A stretch of 21,678 nucleotides of DNA from the NCBI GenBank assembly GCA_003427395.1, contig BFEA01000366.1, forward strand, positions 1,357,882 to 1,379,559, written 5' to 3'. The translations under genes and the position numbers were made by a program. This DNA comes from Chara braunii (Eukaryota > Streptophyta > Charophyceae > Charales > Characeae). Shown here one piece after another: positions 16,427 through 21,678 of the stretch (position 1 is the stretch's first letter; the number at the start of each line of letters is the position of its first letter). Under the pieces are notes generated by a model that made no database searches, was not told the DNA's origin, and was given only the letters and a program-made list of their open reading frames with translations.

Positions 16427-17740
16427 GTTACACCATCCGGCATTGTCTTTTGGGAGGTCTGCTGGGAGTGTGTTTCCCCCTAATGCGGCAGGTGACATCC
16501 TGCTAAAGCATGAGGGGTCGGCAGCTTGTTCACCATCCCTGCATGATGCTCATGCCACGCTACACACCCACTTTATGTTGTCCACTTCCTGCAGCAGGCA
16601 GATTCATCCTACAGGCTTCTTTTTTATGGTTGGCCAAGTTTGACGCGCCAGGTGCATCAATCGTAGATGACACAATCCCAATTTCCACCGGATTCCACAT
16701 CGCGGGCTGGTTTCAAGGATGACGATACTCCACCTGTTCTTGCACCCAACCAGACACGATTGCATGAAAACCACACCTATGGCTTGGACTCATCAGTGGT
16801 GCATGTTGGGTGCTCATAAGACAACTGTGCCCCCCGAGTAGGCAGAGGTATAGAGCAGCCCTTTGAAAATTGGATTAAGCGAGGGGAGGTCCCACTAGCA
16901 AAGAAGACTGGATTAAACCACCAGTACGTTTTCCAGCACTTTTTCAGAGACATGGCGTGCATGCTGCCACGAATGGCGTGATGCCGGGGAGGTGTTTCAC
17001 TGGAAAATTCATCTAGGCAAAATGAGCTTCGCATGGGACCCGTTTTGCATGGATGGCTGTCCAGCGAAAAGCGGCTTCAATTGGCATAAATGTTTTCACT
17101 TATTTGTGAAAAAGTGCTACTTGGAGTTTCTCTAGGGGGAAAGAAAAAACAAAAGACACCCAAAGAAGAGTGCAGCAATACGGACATCTCCACTGAATTG
17201 CTGGACACTTCAGGCCTCTGTGAGTGTGCTCTTATGGCATGCTCTGCCTCCTATACTGTTGACAGTTGAAGGTAAGCCATATGCCCCCTAGTGTGGAGTT
17301 CGGGAAAGGGCAACAGCCTTGGGATGTCATCTGCGAACTGACAGGCCCCAGGGAAATCCAGAGTTACATCTCATTGCATCAGGGTTCGAACTTCGGTCTG
17401 TGTAAGAGCTCATGCGTGCATCAGCTGGACTGGCCAGTTTGTTGTTTGCAGTTTCGATTGCCTTTCGAAAGTCGAAAATGTGGGGTGGCTGCAGTTACTT
17501 AGAGCAATCCTTCCTCATGTGTAATAATGCCCGAAACCAGTACCAGGCTACCAGCCGACAGCAACATCTCCAATCCTTACGACACCGAACAGGAACACAT
17601 CTATGCATTCAGAGGGATGTACTCACAGTAGCACTTCCGTTTTGTTGTATCTGACTGCAATTAAGGCCACTCGAGTCTTTGAGTAGGCCCTTGGGGCAGG
17701 GCTTGGGCCCTCCCGCCATATTTATCCAGAGGGGTGACTT
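16427..17740. other. No recognisable gene
   Basis: GAGGTCCCACTAGC near 16885 resembles a family B MITE end without its partner. A GGTTCGAAC B-box-like word lies near 17386 with no A box. Confidence 0.4.
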
Positions 17741-17908
17741 CGGCGCGGTCACGAAAACAGTTTGTAATTGCACTTCAGGCAATCCCGCGAATACAACACA
17801 CCCTCACGCGACCCCACCAGACCCGAAATGTAGGTCATATACATTCAGCATTACCGGCCCTTTTGCCTCAACTGCAATTACAAACTCGAACCCTGACTGC
17901 GCCGTAGT
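17741..17908. mobile_element. ~168-bp foldback element
   Basis: GTTTGTAATTGCA (17760) and TGCAATTACAAAC are perfect inverted partners, with further pairing outward (CGGCGCGGTCA against TGACTGCGCCG) and inward (TTCAGGC/GCCTCAA). The arms span about 46 bp each. No target duplication seen. An open frame runs through but probably reflects the element. Confidence 0.55.
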
Positions 17909-17960
17909 TTTCTCTTATCCGGATGTTTACATCATCCCGATAGATTCAAAATGCTGGTTG

Positions 17961-18075
17961 AATCGAAAAGGGAGTGGGCAGTTGGGCGGGTTTGTTCCCT
18001 ACTTTGAAAGAGAGTGGGCCTGGCCTGTGCGGGCGTATTCCCTATTTTGAAAGAGAGTGGGCCTGTGTGCTATTT
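17961..18075. repeat. ~43-bp direct repeat
   Basis: TTCCCTACTTTGAAAGAGAG plus TGGGCCTG recurs as TTCCCTATTTTGAAAGAGAG plus TGGGCCTG, with a looser earlier version at GAAAAGGGAGTGGGC. Confidence 0.7.
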
Positions 18076-18194
18076 TCCTGAGCGTTTATCTCTGGTCGTT
18101 CGCATCGAGTGGTGAGTATTGGTAGTTTTGGCAAGAGAGTCGGAGTTATTCAGCGAAACAGTGCAAACGGAGCTCATTACGTGCGAGATGCTGG

Positions 18195-18765
18195 CCCGAT
18201 GTCTTGGTGGGTGGTATGGTAGGTTTGGGTTTCTTGATAGCTCACGTTTGGTCTCTGAGATTGCGTTGTTTTTTGAGTTTTAGGATTGGCTTGTTGGTGG
18301 TACGGTAGGTCTGGGTTTCTTAGTTGTCCACGTTTACTCTTTGAGAACGAGTTCTTTTTTGGCTTTAGGATTGGCTTCTTGGTTTCTTTTCAGTCGGTAG
18401 GTTTTTGTCTTCCCGTGGTGTTTTTGGGACGATGGTTTTGGGAATGGTCTCGATAGGTTTTGATTTTCTCGATAGATGCTTTGGTGATATGAACTCTGGT
18501 GTTTCTGTTTTGTTTTTTGAGTCTTTATGGCATCTAAGTAGTATTAGGAATTCGATTGTTGAGTAGCTCTTTTGTTTTGTGGCTTTCTACAGGTTTTCCT
18601 TCATTTTAGGTTTTAGCTGTGGGGTTTGGTGGTTGTGTTTGCCATAGGTTTTTCGTGATATGATTTTCAGTGTTTCGCCCTTTTTTTTAGTTTCTACGGC
18701 ATTTACGTAGTATTAGGAATTAGTTTGTTGAGAAGTGTTTTTGTTGTCTGGTTTTCTACAGAGGG
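18195..18765. repeat. T-rich region with two internal duplications
   Basis: A ~89-bp unit (GGTAGGTTTGGGTTTCTT...TTTTAGGATTGGCTT) is duplicated within 18195-18375. A ~173-bp unit (GTGATATGA...AGTATTAGGAATT...TTTCTACAG) is duplicated within 18482-18765. The T richness and terminal TTCTACAG also resemble plant introns. Confidence 0.65.
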
Positions 18766-18909
18766 ATGGCTCGGGATGGGAAGTGCACCCGAGGCCAGTT
18801 GCCCTCTGCTATCTTCACCTTGTTCTCTGCTATGTTGATGTAAGCCTTGGGCACAGGGCCCATTCGAAATAAAATTCCATCGAGTAAGAAAAAAAAAAAA
18901 AAAAAAAAA
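18766..18909 (+). mobile_element. Poly-A-ended transcript tail (retroelement 3' end)
   Basis: AATAAA at 18868-18873 lies 16 bp before 21 consecutive A (18889-18909), as in a reverse-transcribed polyadenylated RNA. Upstream sequence shows no identifiable LINE ORF, and no target duplication was found. It may be the 3' end of the T-rich repeat unit at 18195-18765. Confidence 0.5.
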
Positions 18910-19495
18910 GGTCACTGGATCGGACTTCGGCCCCGATACATGTAGAATATTGTGCAGCAGAGGGAGGGACGCCCGATGGGCACTATTCCAGCTGTCAAAA
19001 GTTGGGAAGGCTAGGAGGGGGGGGGGTCTCAGCCCCCCTTATTTCGGCTATGATCATTTTCCATCGCAGCTGCTGGCTTCTGAAGTACACTGTTATACCG
19101 TGTTCCACGCAGAGACACAGCCATCCGGGTGGCATGTTCCATATTGTAGACAGCAGGCCTGGCAAAAGTCTGGTTGGACTTGAGGCTTTGCTTGTGTGGT
19201 TGGCTTCTTTTTGTTTTTTGCTCATCTAGCCGGTGGATGCATTTGGCGAGCACTGTCTAGAGGCGAGGTCTCACTATCCATGCCAGCCCCTCCTACGCTC
19301 CTAACTTATGGCCAGTACCTTGAGCTGCCCCCAACAGCGCTGCAAATAGTAAGCTGTTTCCAGCCATGAATGTGGTTGCCGGTAGAGTCCAAATGCATGC
19401 AGGGAAGGCTGAGAACGTTGCGTATGGCGTAAGGCATCTGTCATTTGTGTCTTCTGTTCTCTTCAGGGAAACTTCGGAAGAGTGGCTTGAGGGCC
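18910..19495. other. No recognisable gene
   Basis: Short ORFs without domain resemblance; a ten-base G run near 19017. Confidence 0.4.
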
Positions 19496-19710
19496 ATGGA
19501 GAGGGGCAAACAGGCAGCTCGGTCGGCAGGCAGTTAAGGTGGGGGGGAAGGGACGGATGGACAGGACAGGTGGTCACCCCCGATGGCCCAGGGAGTAGCA
19601 CTCTGCTGTGGGTTAAACAGGCAGCTCAGTCAGCGGGTAGTTGTGGCTTGGGGAGGGGATGGGCAGGGCAGGTGGGCACCCATTTGCCAGGGAGCAGTAC
19701 CATGCAGCTC
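19496..19710. repeat. ~107-bp tandem duplication
   Basis: AAACAGGCAGCTCGGTCGGC...CAGGGAGTAGCACTCTGCTG recurs as AAACAGGCAGCTCAGTCAGC...CAGGGAGCAGTACCATGCAG. Confidence 0.75.
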
Positions 19711-19917
19711 TGTGTCCTGTTACTCCCCTCGATATAAGTCAAATGGTTTAGGACACAATGAAAGGCAAAACACCATGATGGGATGCTCATGCTGATGAAA
19801 CTGATCCATGGATGCCGTGCAGATACGATGTTGTGGAGTTGATACAAAACATGAACTTGAGATAGTTATGCTCCCCCCCCAAAAGAAAGATAAAAATTAT
19901 CCTAAGAGAATGGTGCT

Positions 19918-19920
<3 letters not shown>

Positions 19921-20005
<85 letters not shown>

Positions 20006-20010
20006 AATAT
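19921..20010. repeat. (CT)n(CTAT)n(TA)n compound microsatellite
   Basis: Pure CT from 19921 to ~19979, then CTAT units, then TA, leading into the hammerhead-bearing element. Confidence 0.95.
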
Positions 20011-20025
20011 ATATCGTCAAATAGA

Positions 20026-20056
<31 letters not shown>

Positions 20057-20163
20057 GCCTCCTGATGAGTCGGTGAAACTCCGACGAAACAGTTTGTCAC
20101 AGCCCCTCGTTTGTTGTCCTCTTCTCCCTCTCTGCCTACGGTTTACCGGGCAGTTCTATTTGA

Positions 20164-20169
<6 letters not shown>
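20011..20169. repeat. 16-bp perfect inverted repeat enclosing hammerhead copy 1
   Basis: Arms at 20011-20026 and 20154-20169, extended by AT runs on both sides. Confidence 0.85.

Positions 20170-20175
<6 letters not shown>
20053..20175 (+). ncRNA. Hammerhead-ribozyme-core element, copy 1 (Penelope-like pLTR fragment?)
   Basis: Core residues are all present: CTGATGA (20062-20068); stem II GTCGG/CCGAC (20069-20073, 20081-20085) with loop TGAAACT; GAA (20086-20088); a 3-bp stem III ACA/TGT with a GTT loop (20089-20097); and a cleavable GUC triplet ending at C20098. A minute stem III is typical of type I hammerheads in Penelope-like retroelements. However, bases before CTGATGA (CAGCCTC) do not pair with those after the cleavage site (ACAGCCCC), so no stem I is visible and cis cleavage is doubtful. 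The ~120-bp element ends TTTGACGATATATA; its last 16 bp recur inverted at 20011-20026, making a foldback around the core. Confidence 0.7.
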
Positions 20176-20201
<26 letters not shown>

Positions 20202-20230
20202 ATCAATCAATCACACACACACACACACAG
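20170..20230. repeat. (TA)n(TCAA)n(CA)n compound microsatellite
   Basis: TA units to ~20198, three ATCA units, then CA units to ~20229. Confidence 0.9.
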
Positions 20231-20278
20231 GTGCAAGCTCTGCCAACTGAAGTTGGCGATGTGCACTTCATCCTGCTA

Positions 20279-20400
20279 TTGGGGGCCAACGACACCTTAG
20301 TCTTCTGGTGGGGACAAACAACACTTTCATCTTGCGGTTGGGGATCACCGATACTTGACTTTTGCGGTTGGGGACGATACTTTACTCTTGCGGTTGGGCC
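20279..20400. repeat. ~26-30-bp minisatellite
   Basis: Units beginning GGGG(A/C)C and ending CTTGCGGTT repeat four to five times. Confidence 0.65.
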
Positions 20401-20479
20401 GAACAGAGCTTCTGTGTGTCATCGATATTCTATCGTGTGCTTCTCGTTCCACATGTGGGCGGTGGAGTTGCTGTAGGCA

Positions 20480-20626
20480 TCCCTAGTAAGGGCATACAGA
20501 CTGAATTTTCCATATTTGCATGGCCAAGTACAGCTGAGGAAGTCGACCCACCGATGTTGGTGGAGGGAGGATTTGCCTCCTTTGTTCGCAGACACATGGA
20601 GGAGTTGGCGATGGACTTAGTTTAGT
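20480..20626 (+). CDS. Candidate terminal exon of an unidentified protein
   Basis: After an acceptor-like TTGCTGTAG (20469-20477) the frame reads GIPSKGIQTEFSIFAWPS, continues through EEVDPPMLVEGG, and ends MEELAMDLV-stop at 20626. Composition is protein-like and not repeat-driven, unlike most ORFs nearby. No family was recognised and no upstream exon could be joined. It lies between the two inverted hammerhead-bearing copies, so it might belong to a mobile element or be captured host sequence. It may equally be a chance ORF. Confidence 0.2.
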
Positions 20627-20664
20627 GACTGATCTGCTATTGAAGTTATATATACATATATATA

Positions 20665-20790
20665 TAGTCAAACAGAGCTGCCCGGTAAAGCGTAGGCAGA
20701 GAGGGAGGGAGAAGGGAGAAGAGGACAACAAACGAGGGGCTGTGGCAAACTGTTTCGTCGGAGTTTCACCGACTCATCAGGAGGCTGAAC
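20665..20790 (-). ncRNA. Hammerhead-ribozyme-core element, copy 2 (inverted)
   Basis: Reading the minus strand from 20788, the sequence repeats copy 1 through CTGATGA (20780-20774), the GTCGG/CCGAC stem and GAAAC, then on to TTTGACTATATATA. It has an extra ~11 bp in the CTTCTCCC tract and a few substitutions. The base at 20745 makes the triplet GCC instead of GUC, breaking the A15.1-U16.1 pair, so this copy should not cleave. Flanked by TA microsatellites on both sides. Confidence 0.65.
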
Positions 20791-21068
20791 CCTAAAAAAC
20801 AGTCTGTAGAATACATATATATATATATATAATAAAAAATTAAAAAGTCAGTAGATGAGTTTAGGAAACCTGCCCATTTTTGTCATTGTGTCACCCCCTC
20901 AGAACCTGCACACATTAACCAACACAGAACCTGCCCATAACCTAAGCGTAAATCCTAAACCCATAACTTCCATAACTGCTTCATTTTTTGCAGAACCCAT
21001 TGTCAGTTCGTGTCTTCCTGTAGCCCCCTCACAACCTGTCATTCTTTGCATGACCCCATTGAGTCAAC

Positions 21069-21195
21069 CACCCATAACTCACTCATAACCCACGTATAAT
21101 AACTCACCCATAACCCACGCATAATAACTCACCCATAACCCACGCATAATAACTCACCCATAACTCACTCATAATAACTCACCCATAACTCACCC
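21069..21195. repeat. 25-bp minisatellite
   Basis: About five units of ACCCATAAC(C/T)CAC(G/T)CATAATAACTC; looser AACCTGCCCATAACC-type words precede it from 20870. Confidence 0.9.
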
Positions 21196-21627
21196 ATAGT
21201 TAACCCATTGTTGGCATGACAAATTGTTTGCATCATCCGTTGGGTCTGTTGCTATTGGGCCCGTAACCTACATGCTTAATGGCCCTTGGCACATGGGCAG
21301 ATCAGTACAGGGAAGGCTAGATGAGGCAGGGATTGTTGAATTTATTTAGACATCGAGGGACAGGGAGACGAACAGGCATTTTTTTTTGAAGTTGAGACGC
21401 AGGGGTTGCTGATAGGGTGGAAAAGTAAGAAAAAATACATTGAAACCTGTTTCCAGAAGCAGTTAGCATGATAGGATTGAGCTTTACTCGAGGGCACATA
21501 TGTGCGCAAACTCCACAAACGAAAAAAAAAACAGTTGTCTGAGTTCAGTTTGAAGGGAGAAGAGTAAATTGGAATCGATATGCACTCTCACACTTGCTGG
21601 CACATTTGGTGATCACCTGAATTGGAT

Positions 21628-21631
<4 letters not shown>
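21196..21631. other. No recognisable gene
   Basis: Short ORFs only; nothing structured. Confidence 0.4.

Positions 21632-21678
<47 letters not shown>
21632..21678. repeat. (TG)n microsatellite, cut by the window edge
   Basis: Pure TG dinucleotides to the last base. Confidence 0.95.

Noticed and set aside
17380-17400. GGTTCGAAC as a tRNA gene B box
   Set aside because: No A box at the right distance and no cloverleaf.
17266-17502. Plus-strand ORF of 78 residues with protein-like composition
   Set aside because: No domain recognised and no supporting splice or promoter context.
17655-18050. Plus-strand ORF of ~120 residues
   Set aside because: No ATG at the start, runs through a foldback element and a direct repeat, and matches no family I know.
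20053-20790. Retrozyme interpretation of the hammerhead copies
   Set aside because: Plant retrozymes use type III hammerheads in direct LTRs with PBS and PPT; here stem III is minimal, the copies are inverted, and no PBS or PPT was seen.

Overview
The window reads as nuclear DNA of a large-genome, repeat-rich streptophyte (green plant lineage). Three things point that way. The only well-supported protein gene is a plant-type SpoU/TrmH RNA 2'-O-methyltransferase split by one very long intron. The four U6 snRNA-derived copies have a plant-like U6 sequence. There are TTTAGGG-type motifs, tRNA-type SINE heads and many hairpin MITE-like elements. A Characeae-type alga, a bryophyte or a lycophyte would all fit; the sequence alone does not decide.

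Layout: 1-3521 lies downstream of the gene and holds direct repeats, a degenerate ~20-bp repeat field, a 64-bp inverted-repeat element and a purine-rich tract. The methyltransferase gene is on the minus strand: exon 1 at 12263-11791, a 7,440-bp phase-2 intron, and exon 2 at 4350-3522, giving about 433 residues. The intron is packed with mobile DNA: a MITE-like family, a 37-bp minisatellite, a (CT)n array, a broken Ty3/gypsy reverse transcriptase split by a U6 retrocopy, a second U6 retrocopy, a 121-bp tandem duplication, a TAA-flanked hairpin MITE, a truncated U6 copy that runs into an 11-bp tandem array, and a tRNA-type SINE. A fourth U6 retrocopy with a perfect 22-bp target-site duplication lies upstream of the gene.

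Region 12264-21678 has no firmly supported gene. It holds microsatellites, a 36-base G run, more MITE-like hairpins, a second SINE-like head, and a ~57-bp minisatellite broken by two poly-A-type insertions. There is also a poly-A-ended retroelement tail and a weak candidate terminal exon (20480-20626). Its most striking content is two oppositely oriented copies (20053-20175 and 20665-20790) of a ~120-bp element carrying a hammerhead-ribozyme core, both set in AT microsatellites. This resembles terminal pieces of Penelope-like retroelements, but no visible stem I is present.

Themes: (i) a housekeeping gene spread over ~8.7 kb by retrotransposition into its intron; (ii) U6 RNA repeatedly used as template by an L1-like machinery, shown by A-rich tails and target-site duplications, with all four copies in one orientation; (iii) hairpin-forming DNA elements in several families; (iv) a possible hammerhead-bearing retroelement.
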